A stretch of 64,000 nt of DNA from Malania oleifera (GCF_029873635.1 NC_080421.1:35940617-36004616); one strand, 5' to 3'. Positions 23,203 to 36,662 are shown, counted from the first letter of the stretch. The notes: a model not told the origin generated them from the sequence alone. Numbers and translations: made by a program.

Positions 23203-24308
23203 TTAGAAATAAGATTTTTCAACGAAAACAATTCTTCTCTCTTCTCTCTCTCTCTAGGTTCGGCCAGCCCACCTTCTTTCTTCATATCCAGCTCAGTTTT
23301 ACTCCGTTTCGACGATCGGAGGTTACCACGATGATCTCGAGGAAATTTTATACAACTTAAATGGAGCGGATTGTTAATTTGGAGTCTTTGGGCATCACTT
23401 CAAAATTAGGATTAGTAAGGTATTTTAGGGTTTATGTGCATATTTGGAGTATATAGGGCTTAGGAAGTGCTAAATAGGAAATATTCTGGGGTTGAGTTGA
23501 TTGACCTAGGGATAAATGTAATTTCAGAATTTAGAGTTCTAAACGTCATAGGCATGATTTAGGGTTTTTTCAACAGGCTTCTCAGGAAACAGGTAAAGGA
23601 ATTAATTAAGTTAGATATTTTCATAAAGTTAATTATGGAATATACAGTATTTGATTCAGGATTTCATGTATGGTTTAGTATAGTTTTTGGGAATACTAAT
23701 GTGGAACTAAGGAAACCTTTAAAATAGTTTTAGTATTAGTTTGATAGTAAAATATGTTTTTTTTTTTCTAAGTTAGATAATATGTTATAGTGTAGTATTC
23801 ACTTATGTGTGGCATGAGTATAATTTTATTGTATATGATGATATGTTAAAATATTTATAATTTTATAGAACAAGCATGGTTTGATGACAGTGTCTAGAAA
23901 AATTATAAAACAAAATAGAAATTATATTTCTAGTATATTATGATATTTTGCCGGCACAGATGCCGAGTTCCGCCTACGCAGATGCTGTAATAGTTCAATA
24001 GGAGCAGATGCCATGTAATGACTCAGAAATTAAATAATTAGGAAATATAATAAATGATATGGATCAATGGATAATAAGGAGAAAAGGAAGAGATTTCTAA
24101 AAGAAAAGCAGGCCTCGTCGACGAATGTCCTGTCTTCGTTGACGAGTTCCTTTCTAAAATCGTCAACGAACACCAGTTCCTCGTCGACAAAGGAATCCCG
24201 AGAGAGTATTTTTGGAACTCTGAATTTTAGCGACGAGGTATCTTCTCGTCGATGAAGTCTCTACAGTGCCTCGTCGACAAATCCACGTGTCTCGTCGACG
24301 AAGCCCTG

Positions 24309-24320
24309 TCTATAAATAGG
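24309..24320 (+). promoter_or_regulatory. TATA box of solo LTR
   Basis: A perfect TATAAATA core directly follows the last GTCGACGAA copy and precedes the CT-rich leader. Confidence 0.6.
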
Positions 24321-26026
24321 TTGTTCTTCATTTTTCAACGTGAACTTGCGAACTCTCTCCTCTCTCTCTCTCTAAAACGGTCTCCCAACCTTCTCTCTTC
24401 GATTTCGGGCCGAATTTGACCCAGTTTGGCGATTTGAAACCACCACGGGGTTCATAGGATCATTCTTTGTAAGGCTGTAGGAGCTGATCATTGGATTAAG
24501 GGATTTGGAAAACATCCCAAAATTATGGTAAGTAAGTTATTTTTGGGATTTTCTTAATGAATAATGTTATTTGGAGTTTAGGAAGTAGTAAATAAGTGTT
24601 TTTCTTAAGATTTGAGTTAGTTAGAATTTATTTAATTAAATAGGATTTTTGGATTCAGAGTCCAAATGAACGTTGTGGGTATCAGTTCGGGGATCCTATC
24701 AGCGTAGCTCAAAAGTCAGGTAAGAGAGAAATTTATGCATTAAATCAGGTTTTCATGAATTAAAATGGATTATGTGTTATTTATGTTTATATATTTTCAT
24801 ATGGGTATAAAATGTCAACCATGTAAAACTATCTTTTCTGAGCTTGTGAAAGCAAATGAATGAAAGTGAAAGGTATTTTCTAAGGAATTATCTAAGAAAT
24901 AAAATGTATTTTTAACATATAAATGTTAAATGTAGGTTGACCTATTTTACAAGAATACGTATGAACTTTACTATCAAATTGTGTGGCATGAGATTTTGTG
25001 CAAATATATGTTAAAAGTATAAGATGTAGACTAAGTAAGTAAAGCATTATGAATAAAATATGATATGGATTATGTTGCTTGTGTATGTTAAATGCAATCA
25101 TGTAAATGTAAGACAGCTGAAAGACAGCCATGTTAGCAGATCTAGCACACTTCTGTGTAGACTAACTGATGACAGTTAAAGGAATTGTAGACTAACTGAT
25201 GATAGCTAAAGATCAGCTATAGTACGAAGGAAAGAAATGAAAATGCTATGCAGTGATAATGAAATGACAATATGAATGATATAACGATAAAGAATTACGT
25301 AAAGTGAAATGTAATGCAATGCTTAAGCTATGAACATAAACAGATGTGTATGATTGAATAATGACAGAAATGAATAATGTATAGTGATATTAGAAATATA
25401 TATGTATGTAGAACATGTTATGGTTGGGCGAGGCAAACTCTTCGCCTGAGAGCTTGCTGAGAAAGGCGAGTGTACTAGTAGCTTCAGATGTGGCAGTAGC
25501 TGCATAACGCACTAGGGTAGAGGGAACCTACTTGTATGGGCGGGTAGATTTCCATATCCTTAGAGTCTTTGCCGATAAGCTATTGTTGAACGGTGTGAGT
25601 ACGAGATCAATCTAACACTTGAGGGCTTGTTGAGTAAGGTGAGTGCTCTGGTATGCTTCAGTAGTGACCTTCGGGTTACCTAAATATCAGAGCAGAGTGG
25701 TGCTACTTGTATAGGCGGGTAATCACCCCTATCCTTTAGTAATCTCGTGGGTTAAATATTTGCAAGGGATTGTTTAGGTTTAGAAAATGATTTCAATGTT
25801 ACGTGATGATTTGCAAATGTAATTAAAATGATGTCTTTTTGCCTCATGTTGGTCACATACTATTTTAATATATATGTTTCTTCCTTTACTGAGATGTGTC
25901 TCACCCGAATATGATTATTTTTTTTTCAAGACATCCTCGAGGTCAGGCTTAGGGAGCTCGAGGGTATTTAGTCTTTTTGAGGAATATAAAGGAAACAAGG
26001 TATATGTTGATGATGTTTTGGATGTG

Positions 26027-26028
<2 letters not shown>

Positions 26029-26097
<69 letters not shown>

Positions 26098-26098
26098 G
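26029..26098 (+). repeat. (AT)n microsatellite
   Basis: About 70 bases of TA repeats interrupted by ACA, near the 3' part of the solo LTR. Confidence 0.9.
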
Positions 26099-26689
26099 TT
26101 TCATGTTTTATGTCGTTTTATGTCCAAGGATGTTGAGGGATGAATGATTGTAAAAATACTGAAATAATTTTGGATATATATGTATTTGTGGAAATGCAAG
26201 TGTCAGATGAATTATATAGAATTTAGATAGAGATAGTAAACTCTAGTATTACGGTATTGTGGTAGTACTGCATAATTTTATATGGAGATTATGTTTATGT
26301 TTTTTGTCGCGAATGTATATCATGATTTAAGGATTATCAAGTATAACGCACTAGACCCGGGTTTAAGGGTTCGGGGTGTTACATGCCATGATAGATCAGC
26401 CGGCGCAGATGTCGTAGCCAAATACGTTATAACAGTTATTCAAAAAATATTATCAGAACAGATGTTGCACATAGTTATGAAACAGTTATATAAAGTATTA
26501 CGAAATATATTGTATGATAGCAGAACCTGGATGATTTAATTTAGATTCAAAGTACGGTTCTGTAGCTATCAGTTTAGGTAGTGCTACCACACGTCTCAGA
26601 TAGAGTGTGAGAGATGGATTGTCGATTGAGCATCAGAGTAGAGTAGTGTGCCCCCCTGGCAGTCTAGATCAAGCTGGGTGTAATGACCC

Positions 26690-26765
26690 GAAGAATAATG
26701 GTATTTAAATAATAGAGAGGGAGGGAATTGGAAACAGAATTTAGAAGAAGGCAGTAGACTTCGTC
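26690..26765 (+). repeat. remnant of element B 5' LTR
   Basis: It starts TGTAATGACCCGAAGAATAATGG, sharing its start with the 3' LTR at 34171. After CTTCGTCG it passes into ACAATACTAGAAT leader sequence, which matches the leader of element C near 47825. The internal deletion removed roughly the whole LTR. Confidence 0.8.
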
Positions 26766-27033
26766 GAAACAATACTAGAATATAGGAAAAAAAATTGAGG
26801 TTTTATTTTGTGATCTAGATATAGGATTTTCGTGGTGGTTTCTATATTTTTCCTGGGGTGACGACTTCAGGAAAGTCATAGTAAACTATCGACGAGTTAT
26901 GTATTTAGGTTATGGGATGTGATTTGGGGTTAGGATCAGGAGGGATGGTTAATAAAGAATTTGGAGTTTTAGTTGAATAAGTTTGGTTTGTAGGGAAATA
27001 GGATTCTGAAACGGTGTTCTATATGTTTGCAAG

Positions 27034-28110
27034 ATGGACCTAGAAGGCAGTAGCGCTTATGCCAGTGGTGATGATGGAGCGGGTTCTTCCAGCGCTGGAG
27101 GTGGAGATTCAAATGTTGTGCTACGTAGTGTGGTTCAGTAAGTTATGACTGAGATTGCTCGGAGTTCTAGAGAGCAGGGAGGTCCATTTTCAACTCAGGG
27201 ATGTACCATAGAGAAATTTATGAAGATAAATCCGCCAGCATTTTCTAGAGCGACTGACCTTGCAGTTGTAGAGAATTGGGTACAAGAGGTAGAGAAGATT
27301 CTGACAGTACTTCATTGCACCAACGAGTAGAGAGTTTTATATGCTACGTATAGGCTGGTGGGGGAGGCCGAGAGATGGTGTTTAGTCACAAGACTATTGG
27401 AGGAGCAGAGGGCTATACCAGTGCCGATAATTAGGCTCGATTCAGGGACGTGTTCTTCGATAGATATTACCCTGCCTCAATTAGAGAGGCTCAAGTATAG
27501 GAGTTTCTGAGCCTGTCCTAGGGATCATTGACTGTTTAGCAGTATGCGGCGAGATTTATCGAGCTCTCACATTTCTACCCATATATTGTCCTCGATGAAG
27601 TAAAGAAGACCAGAATGTTCGAGAGGAACCTAAGGCAAGATATTTACAGGCAGGTGGTGGTACTGAGGATCCAGGATTTTGCAGAGTTGGTTGACAGGGT
27701 CACTATAATGGAGAAGAGTCTACCTAGAGAGACCGATACACAGAGTCAGAGGAAGAGGATTACGCCCTTGAGTTTTTAGCCGGGTCCTAGTCGAGGCCCT
27801 TGGAGAGGAGATAGATCTGGCAGAGGCCAGAGACAGATGGTAGAGCACGGTGGATTTCAGGGTGGACAACTTCCTACCATTTGTCTTAGATGCAAAAAGA
27901 GACATCCTGATGAGTGCCGACTGGGGGAGAATGTCTATTATCATTGCTGGAGGCCCGACCATATGACTCGATTGTGTCGAATGCTGTCGAATTATGCACC
28001 GACTCCCAAACTGTTTCGAGGTGGATATCAGGCACCTTGCGGAGGTCAGCAGAGGAATACTGTGTCGACGAGGTCTTTGCATTGACGCCGAGAGACGCTG
28101 AGACGGCTGG
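27034..28110 (+). pseudogene. gypsy gag of element B
   Basis: The ATG after a gene-free leader opens MDLEGSSAYASGDDGAGS. A stop comes after about 35 codons. The capsid-like region NPPAFSRATDL with VENWVQEVEKI and WCLVTRLLEEQRA is recognisable in more than one frame. The zinc-knuckle region reads CLRCKKRHPDECRLGENVYYHCW and ends MTRLC. It has many stops and frameshifts and no translatable full-length frame. Confidence 0.8.
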
Positions 28111-28739
28111 AGACATGGTCATAGGTATCATTATTGTTTTACCATATAAAATTGTTGTTTTATTTGATACAGGTATCACTCACTCTTTCATATCGGCGAC
28201 ATATATAAAAATGACTAGAGTAGAGACACAGCCGTTAGACGTAGAATTATTTGTGGGTACAACTATAGGATCTATAATAAGATGCAGGAAAGTGTTTTAG
28301 AATTTCCCAATAAGTGTTCAAGAGAGAGTACTACTCGCGGATCTCGTTATCCTATATATACAAGGGGTTTGATGTGATATTAGACATGGATTGGCTAGCA
28401 ACTTATCACGCCAGTATTGATTGTCATCAGAAGGAAGAAATTTTCAGACCCTCGAGCGAGTAAGAGTACAGATTTGTAAGAGTACAGATTCGTAAGATCA
28501 CGCATACGTGCCTCACCACAGTTGGTGTTGATAATTCAGGTGAGGAGATTGCTACATGGCGGTTGCTAGGGGTATGTCGCATACATAAAAGATTTGCCGA
28601 AAGAAGAATTAAGACAAGCTGATATACTAGTAGTGAGAGAGTTTCCAGATGTATTTTTAGTAAAATTACCTGATTTGCTACCTGATTATGAGATTGAGTT
28701 CACTATAGACCTGTTTCCGGGATCTACGTCAGTATCTAA

Positions 28740-30010
28740 TGTCACGACCTGCTCATTTTTCACATATATATATATATATATATATTTATATAACATCAAG
28801 TCATAAAATCAATACTACATATCCCACAATCCAGCTCAACAGGTCATCATCCACCTGGACCCATGGGTACCAGGGATATAACAAAACATATAGTAGAAGC
28901 CTACGCAAGTAGAAAGTATAAAATCATGTACATCTCATCATAATGTGCATAACACATACCAGAGTACTACAAACACTATCTCTCAGTATATACATCCCAA
29001 AAATAAATCTAGGGACAATTCTCACAAAAATCTAACTGTCCCTACCAAGACTCACCCTTCCAACAAGGGCAAATAACTGCTCTATATCAGCGGGGCCTTT
29101 CCCGCTCTCCTATTTTAGGCTCTTGAAAAGTTAATGAAATCTAGGGGTGAGACACCTCTCAGTAAGGGAAATAAATTGATACTAGTGTATGGCAACATGA
29201 GTATATCGTGTTCTACATATACTATACATAACATATTCAATACTGTTTATCAAATCTGGGAAAACATATGTATATCAAAACATGGCAGAACATACTATAT
29301 TTTCATAAACATTTCTCATCTCATATCATGATAACAATAATAACATAAAAACCATCCTAGTGGGTTAGCTGACTGTTGTCATGTATTACCCCCACATGAC
29401 TGGGTTGTGTGACCCGAAGGTAGGACCTGACAATGGTTGGCCGACCACTGTCAAGTCAATAGTCTAGTCTGTAGGTCCGATGGGTCTACCCAGACTGGTC
29501 TGTACACCAGGGGCGATAACAGCACACTTCTTGAACATAACCGCATCAACCATCCAATCTCACACCACTCTGTACAGCGGCGTTAACACAAATGTCATGA
29601 TCACGAGGACCATGGACACATAGCAACGGTACCGTGCAAGTGCTAGCCTAAACCAAGCCAACTAGGTTCTGATATCATATACATATACTAAAACTGTGAT
29701 ACATAAATATCTCATATCATTTATTTTCACATCAATCATATCATTTCACATATATACGTGTATCATGAAAATTATCGGTCCGTATGCCGGTATTACACAT
29801 TTTAACATAGCATGGCCCATACGTCGGCAAATCACATAGCACAGCCCATATGTTGGCAAATCACATAGCATGGCCCGTACGCCGGCAAATCACATAGCAC
29901 AACTCGTACACTGGCAAAGCACATAGCACGGCCCGTACGCCGGCAAATCACATAACACGGCCCGTACGCTGGTAAATCACATAGCGCAACTCATATGCCG
30001 GCAAACATAT

Positions 30011-30056
<46 letters not shown>

Positions 30057-30256
30057 ATCTTGGCCCGTACACCGGTTTTTCCATCATAAAAAAAGTCCCT
30101 ATCATCCATATTCCCAGAAAACAGCATTTCACAACATTTTTACTCATGCCACACAGTAAATTTTCCACATATTCAACATACAATCATTTTTCACAGTATT
30201 TTACAAATATAAAACATACATATATAAACATATACATTTTTCATAAATCAAATGAA

Positions 30257-30293
<37 letters not shown>

Positions 30294-31149
30294 CATTTTC
30301 CAAAACAGTACTAGCTTAGTTTATCCCCTTACCTGATTCCTAGAAAGCCCCTAATAAAACTATCCTGCACCCGCAGGGTTCCTAACTCAATACCCTGAAA
30401 ATGAAAAATCCCAGAATTAAAGTTCAGTATTTCTAAGCGTACAACATTTTCTTCAACTTTCAAAAACCCAAATATTGAGTAGAAAGTTTTCACCCAAAAG
30501 CATTCAAGTTTAACGCCTGAGGGGTTCCCTAACCAATACTCTGAAACTGAAAACTCCCAGTATTAAACTTCAGTATTTTCATGTGCACAACATTTCTTAT
30601 TACTAGCGCAAGACCAAATATGCCTTAAAAAGCCTTACCTCAACTCTGGGATGATTTCCAACTAGCTTTCTCCCACGATCCGCTCCAACAAATTTGGAGA
30701 GAACTCCGCCAGGAGCGTCGTGGTGACTTCGGATCGTTGATCCGGTGTAAAAATAGCCCAAAAACGAAGAGAGAGAGAGAGAGAGAGAGAGTGAGCCGAA
30801 GGGGAGAGAGAGAAGAGAGAGAGAGAGAGATTTCTTAAAAAATGAAATAATTCTCGGATTTTCATATATATAAAACAGGGGATTTCGTCGGCGAGCCCGT
30901 TCTTCGTCGATGAGTCCTTCACAAATTTCGTCGACGAGGCCCTATATTCGTTGACGAAATTCAGATTGCCTCAGAACCCTTCTCGGTATTTTCTCATCGA
31001 CGAAGGCCTGTGTTCGTCGACGAATTCTCTTAAGCCTTCGTCGACAAAACCCTGTATTCATCGACGAAGCTTGGCAGCTTCCTTCTGTTTCTTTTTCCCA
31101 TTCCTCTTTCTTTATTATTTAAATTTCATTTAAAATCCGGGTCGTTACA
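28740..31149 (-). repeat. solo LTR, Tekay-like, antisense inside RT of element B
   Basis: This 2410-bp LTR lies between perfect TCTAA repeats (28735-28739 and 31150-31154). On the minus strand it begins TGTAACGACCCGGATTT and ends GTCGTGACA. A GTCGACGAA array (30884-31075) and a GA/CT-rich leader (about 30770-30830) lie at its U3/R side. A 29-bp minisatellite and AT runs occupy the middle. Joining its flanks restores the RT frame of element B. No gene inside. Confidence 0.92.
29797..30005 (-). repeat. 29-bp minisatellite in solo LTR
   Basis: GGCAAATCACATAGCA-type units start at 29826, 29855, 29884, 29913, 29942, 29971 and 30000, an exact 29-base period over at least six copies, with GTACGCCGG at the unit junctions. 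A shorter, diverged version (GCCGGCATGAATCACGACATC) occurs in the related LTR near 53200-53280. Confidence 0.92.
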
Positions 31150-34100
31150 TCTAAAGCATAGTACTGTATGACTCTAGTCGAGTTGAAAGAATTGAAAGAT
31201 CAGCTATAGGAATTTTTAGACAAGGGTTTTATCAGGGCTAGTGTGTCACCCTGGGGAACGCTAGTTCTATTCATGGAAAAGAAAGATGGAACCATGAGAT
31301 TGTGCATCAATTATAGGGAGATAAACAAACTGACAGTCAAGAATAAATATCCTCTCCCTAGGATTGATGACTTATTTGATTAGCTTCAGGGGACCCAAGT
31401 TTACTCCAAAATTGACCTGCAAACGAGTTACCATTAGGTGAAAGTTAGAACAGAGGATATTTCAAAGACCGCGTTTCGTACCAGGTATGGGCATTACGAA
31501 TTCTTAGTGATGTCATTTGGGTTGACTAATGCACCAACAGTATTTATGGATTTGATGAATTAGGTGTTCCATCAGTATTTGGACCAGTTTGTGGTTGTGT
31601 TTATTGATGATATACTGGTCTATTCGAGGAGTTTTGAGGAGCAAGAGCATCATTTGAGGCTGATGTTGCAAATATTGAAAGAAAGGAAATTGTATGCAAA
31701 ATTAAAGAAATGTGAGTTCTGGCTAAGGCAGGTTACTTTTCTCAGCTATGTGATCTCTAAAGCAGGAATATCAGTTGATCCGAGTAAAATAAAGACTGTG
31801 GTGAATTAGGAAAGGCCAAACAGCATTCATGAGGTCAGGAGTTTTCTGGGATTAGAAGGCTATTAGAGGAGTTTCGTAGATGGCTTCTCCAGACTATTAG
31901 GTCTATTAACACGACTTACAAGGAAAAATGTGAAGTTTGATTAGACCAATGACTGTGAGCAGAGTTTTCAAGAATTAAAACAACAGTTGGTCTCAGCGCC
32001 AGTTCTAGCTATTCCATCAGGGGAGGACGATTTCGTGATATATAGTGATGCCTCTTTGAAAGGTCTTGGGTACGTGTTGATGCAACACGGTAGGGTCATT
32101 CCTTATGCATCTAGACAGCTTAAAGAATATGAGAAGAATTATCCTGTGCATGATTTGGAATTAGGTGCAGTGGTGTATGCTCTCAAGATCTGGAGGCATT
32201 ATTTATATGGTTGGAAGTGCGAGATTTTCATGGATCACAAGAGTCTGAAATATTTCTTCACCTAGAAAGAGCTAAATATAAGACAAAGAAGGTGGCTAGA
32301 ACTCATTAAAGATTATGATTGTACCATTAGTTACCACTCAGGGAAAGCGAATGTGGTAGCTGATGCTCTGAGTAGGAAATTAGTGGGTCCAGTGTTAGCA
32401 GCCATGGAGATTCAGCATTCGATTCTAATGGATTTAGATAGATTTAGTATAGAATTGGTAGAAGATAGTCCTCAAGCATTTGTTGCCAGCCTAGTGATTC
32501 AGCCTACGCTGTACGAGAGGATTAAAGCAGCTTACGGTGATGATATAGAGTTGGTAGAGGTAATGGTTAGGGTGCGAGATGGTCAGGGTGAGGAATTCAA
32601 CATATCAGATGATGGAGCCCTGCGGTTCCATATTAGGCTCTGTGTTCTTGCAAATACCAAGATTAGGAGAACTATATTAGAGGAGGCTCACAGATCCCTA
32701 TACACCATACATCCAGGTAGCACTAAAATGTATCGGGATCTGCGGGAGTACTTCTGGTGGAGTGGAATGAAGTGAGAGATAGCTGAATTTGTACAGCAAT
32801 GCTTGACGTGCTAGCAGGTTAAAGCTGAACACCAAAGACCAATAGGGCAATTGGAGCCATTGTTCATTCTCGAGTGGAAATGAGATCACGTTTCGATGGA
32901 TTTCATAACGGGATTACCACAAGCGCGACAGGGGTTAAATGCAATTTGAGTGGTTGTTAATCGTTTGAAGAAGACTGCTCATTTCATTCCTATTAAAGTC
33001 GGTTATTCCATGGACAGATTGACAGAAATTTATGTTCAGGAGATAGTTCGCGTCCATGGTGTGCCAATATCCATAGTCTCAGACCAAGATCCTCGGTTTA
33101 CTTCAGGATTTTGGAAAAGTTTTCAGGAGGCTATGGGTACACAGTTAGCTTTTAGCACTGCTTTCCATCCCCAGAAAGATTGTCAGACTGAGAGGACGAT
33201 TCAAACACTAGAGGATATGTTTCATGTTTGTGTGCTTGATTTTTAAGGCAATTGGATTCAGTTTATGCCGTTAGTTGAGTTTGCTTACAATAATAGCTAT
33301 CAGGCTAGCATTGACATGACACCTTACGAGGCATTATATGGCAGGAGATCTCGTTCTCCTATTTTCTGGGATAAAGTAGGTGAAAGGCGAGTTTTGGGTC
33401 CAGAGATAATACAATAGGCGTCCGACAAGGTCCGATTAATTAGAGAAAGAATCAGTGAGCACAAAGTCGGCAGAAATGCTACACAGACACTCGCCACTGA
33501 GAACTAGAGTTTGATGTGGGAGATAGAGTATTTTTGAAAATAGCTCATCTGAAAGGAGTTATGAGGTTTGGAAAGAAGGGCAAGTTGAGCCCTAGGTATA
33601 TTGACCCTTTTGAGATACTAGAGAGAATATGGTCAGTTGCCTATAGGCTAGCTTTGCTTCCAGCTTTGGCTCGAATTCATGATGTGTTTCATGTTACTAT
33701 GATAAGGAAATACGTCCTAGACCCGTCCCACATAATTAGCTATGCAGAGATGGAACTCAAGGATTCACTAGCTTATGAAGAGATGCCAATACAAATTTTA
33801 AACAAAAAAACACAAGAACTGTGTACTAAATAAATTCAGCTAGTGAAGATTTTGTGGAGGAACCATGTTATGGATGAAGCCTCATGGGAACTCAAGGATG
33901 AAATTAAAAAGAAATACCCACATTTGTTTAGAGTAATCAGGTAATGTAAATAGTTAGGTAATGTTTCTTTTGCAGGTACATGTACTATTTAGTTAGTAAG
34001 TAATTTTTAATTCTATTTGTGTAATCTCCTAGAATATAAAATGTAACTACGGTATTCTTCTGCCATAAGTGAGGGCGGGTAATAAAATAAGTAGACCGTT

Positions 34101-34157
34101 TTGCCTTTAAAGAATGATGAGTTATATGAATAGTAAATTTCGAGAACGAAATTTTAT

Positions 34158-34170
34158 AAGGAGGGGAGAG
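34158..34170 (+). promoter_or_regulatory. polypurine tract of element B
   Basis: AAGGAGGGGAGAG directly precedes the TG of the 3' LTR. This is the primer for plus-strand cDNA synthesis in LTR retroelements. Confidence 0.8.
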
Positions 34171-34281
34171 TGTAATGACCCGAAGAATAATGATATTTAA
34201 ATAATAAAGAAGGAGGAAATTGGAAATAGAAACAGAAGGAGGCAGCAGGCTTCATTGATGAACATTTTTCGTTTGTCGACG
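34171..34281 (+). repeat. start of element B 3' LTR
   Basis: It begins TGTAATGACCCGAAGAATAATG and runs into the first GTCGACG motif, where the Athila-like LTR starts. The end of this LTR (TTTTGAGGTCATTACA) is at 46969-46992. The middle of the LTR is missing. Confidence 0.8.
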
Positions 34282-35118
34282 TGATTACGTGTCAAAATTG
34301 CGTAATTGGGCATCTTAACCCGGGATTTACGGTTTATATTTTTAATTAAAAGTCCAAAATTGTCCAATATTTTAATAAAGTGCCAAAATCATCATTCTTG
34401 AACTTTATTGCACTATTTATGAAGTTTTGGTAATTTTTTTGTCGCAGGAAAATTCCCGAGAACCAAAACCAATACCTGTTTGTATTTCATGTATAACTTT
34501 TTCATCCAAGTTCCGATCGAGACGATTCAAATTTCTAGAGAAAGAGGAAAGGATTATTTACAACTTTCGTGTTTTGAGTTTTGCGAGATTCGGGCTCTAG
34601 AAGAGTCAGATTTACGATGAACAGAGAATGAAAAAAATAAAAAATAATAATTCGGGTCAAACCCAATTGGGTCGGGTTGGATAACCGGGTCAGCTTGATG
34701 GCTCACGGGTCTAGGGCAGCTATGGTTCCCTTTTTTCCATATTTAACATCATCTTCTTCTTCTTCTTCTGTGTGTGGACGGGTGCCTCCGTACCCTTTTC
34801 CTTTTTAGCCTCTCATCTCTCTCTTTTGCTCCATCCCTCAGCTTCCTCTGTTTCCCGCATAGCCGCTACCTCCTTGCAACCCGAGTTCCAGCACAACAGC
34901 TGTTCCTACTGCAACTCCAACAAACACAGCCGCTGTTCCTGCTCCATTCTTCCAGCAACACAGCCCACGAACCCCCGGTAGCCCAGCAAACAGCAGGGCC
35001 ATCAGCTGCAACCTGCAGCAGCTCCTGCTCTCTGCTCTATCCTCCATCCTCCGACAAGCCTCTCAGCCGTAACTCCAGCCCCTCTGCCAGGCCAGCAGCA
35101 GCTCCTCTGCTGCTGCAG

Positions 35119-35176
<58 letters not shown>

Positions 35177-36384
35177 CTTTTCTCTTTGTTTTATTATTAT
35201 TAATTAATCAGTTGAAATTTTGTTAACCTTTTATTTAAGTTTATTGTTATTTTTAGCTTTTGAACATTATTTGGGGTGTTTCATTATTAGTGAAGTTTAA
35301 TTGTTTTTTTTTATTCTCTTTCGGTTAAATTTTTTTTTCCGTAGATTAGTTTAATGTTCCAAGTTATTTAATTAATTTAGTTGGGGTCGGTTTCGTCAAA
35401 GTTCATGTTTTTTTAGTTTTGTTAAAGTTTGTATTTTTATTTTTTTGGTATCATTCAAAGTTTAGATTTTTGATGTGTTTGCATTTTTGTTCGAGTTCTT
35501 GGTTTGAATTATTGATCCATATTAAAGGTTTGATTTTTAGTGTGTGTGTGTGAGTTTGATTGAGTTTCCATTGCATGTTTTAATTCCTTATTTGTAGTTG
35601 TCATCTTTACTAATGCGTGTTTAGGTATTTCCTTAAGTAGACTAGGATTTCCATACTTGTTTTTTTTATTGCAAGCATGAGTGGCTAAGTTCGGTAACTT
35701 GGGTTGTGGGTCGATGTCGTTTGCGTTCCATGGTTTATTAGTTATCCAATGATATCATTGTTAAACTTTTATTTAGTTAAAACCGAAAATTGAAGGAATC
35801 GTTGATAAATCGCTAGCTCTTGCTTCTTGTTTTGTTGTTAACGTTAGGCACATCAAAACCTTGATTTAATCTAGGATTTTCATCAACTAATTTACACGAC
35901 ATTCGGTTGATGCTTAATGAGAGTTTATATTTTCTTCCGTTTGGATGTGGCAAATTTACTCGAGTTTAGTAATAAAATTTCATCTTATTAATGCCTTGAT
36001 TGGATTAACAAGAAGAGGAGTAAGGCCTAGGGAATTAGTAAACGATGGAAGCAAGCAGACATTGACCCGTAACCCGAGTGTTTGGTAAAAATTGTTTCAG
36101 TTAATCTTTTTAATTTGATTGCGTTAGTAGGTTTACATTTTTGGAAAATTGATAAAATTTTAGTTTCATTTTGATAGTTTACTCAACCTTCTCTCACTTT
36201 GTTTACTGTTTTCAAAATCGTAAAAGATCAAAAAGATTTTCAAACCCCATTTTTCGGCAACAGGATTTCACTAAACTTGCGTAAATACTTTGATACTCAG
36301 TGGTCCCTGTGGAATACGATCCTGGACTCATCCTTGATACAATTTGACACTTCTACACTTGGAAGCATAACTCAGAATGAGTCA
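34282..36384 (+). repeat. 5' LTR of the Athila-like element
   Basis: This 2.1-kb LTR runs from TGATTACG to AATGAGTCA. Its first roughly 350 bases match the solo LTR at 14404-16298 on the other strand. It contains TTCTTCTTC and CT-rich leader sequence (34750-35175) and a (CT)n run. Open frames such as 34774-35226 are composition effects. No gene supported between 35230 and 36380. Confidence 0.85.
35122..35173 (+). repeat. (CT)n microsatellite
   Basis: About 25 CT units in the leader zone of the Athila-like LTR. Confidence 0.92.
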
Positions 36385-36390
36385 AGTTTT

Positions 36391-36408
36391 TGGCGCCGTT
36401 GCCGGGGA
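36391..36408 (+). promoter_or_regulatory. primer-binding site, Asp-tRNA type
   Basis: TGGCGCCGTTGCCGGGGA is complementary to the 3' end of plant tRNA-Asp including CCA. It lies 6 bases after the LTR end. This primer is characteristic of the Athila lineage. Confidence 0.9.
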
Positions 36409-36662
36409 CTAATTGGTGTCATCAAAGTGTTTCTTAGATTTTAGAGAGGTGTTTTAGAGTTGTGAACGTTTTCACAGCCTAGGTGATATCTACTTCCTCT
36501 CCTTTGACTTGTTTGCTTTTATTGCATTTATACTACGTTTGTATAACTAGTTGGGCTAGAGATAACATATTTAGACTAGTCAGGACAAACTCATCCATCT
36601 CATCATCGAGTGAACCTATTTCACTTGAATCACTTGAATCACTATTTGATACACATAGCATC

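Larger units (their letters stand above)
24014..26383 (+). repeat. solo LTR, Tekay-like
   Basis: This 2370-bp LTR begins TGTAATGACTCAG and ends GGTGTTACA, between perfect TGCCA repeats (24009-24013 and 26384-26388). It has a GTCGACGAA array (24115-24305), a TATA box TCTATAAATAGG (24309-24320), a CT-rich leader, and an AT microsatellite (26029-26098). The LTR around it belongs to element C. No gene is supported; short frames inside are chance. Confidence 0.93.
28130..33950 (+). pseudogene. gypsy pol of element B (protease, RT, RNase H, integrase, C-terminal domain)
   Basis: The protease motif is FDTGITHSFIS near 28156. RT begins near 28600, is cut at 28739 by an antisense solo LTR, and resumes at 31155 with [11 protein letters not shown]; the palm motif FIDDILVYS is intact (31596-31625). 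RNase H has [11 protein letters not shown] and DALSRK (31990-32400). Integrase has a His/Cys zinc-binding region (32680-32815; one Cys is followed by a stop), the MDFITGLP and IVSDQDPRF Asp motifs, and HPQKDCQTERTIQ with the third acidic residue. The region 33516-33833 matches the segment just before or including a chromodomain in Tekay-type elements. I count at least ten in-frame stops, so it is inactive. Confidence 0.85.

Noticed and set aside
27720-28179. Antisense frames opposite element B gag
   Set aside because: They are mirror frames of the decayed gag and have no independent domain.
29797-30005. Regularly spaced repeats resembling a CRISPR array
   Set aside because: The 29-base units are contiguous without unique spacers, and this is plant nuclear DNA. 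It is a minisatellite.
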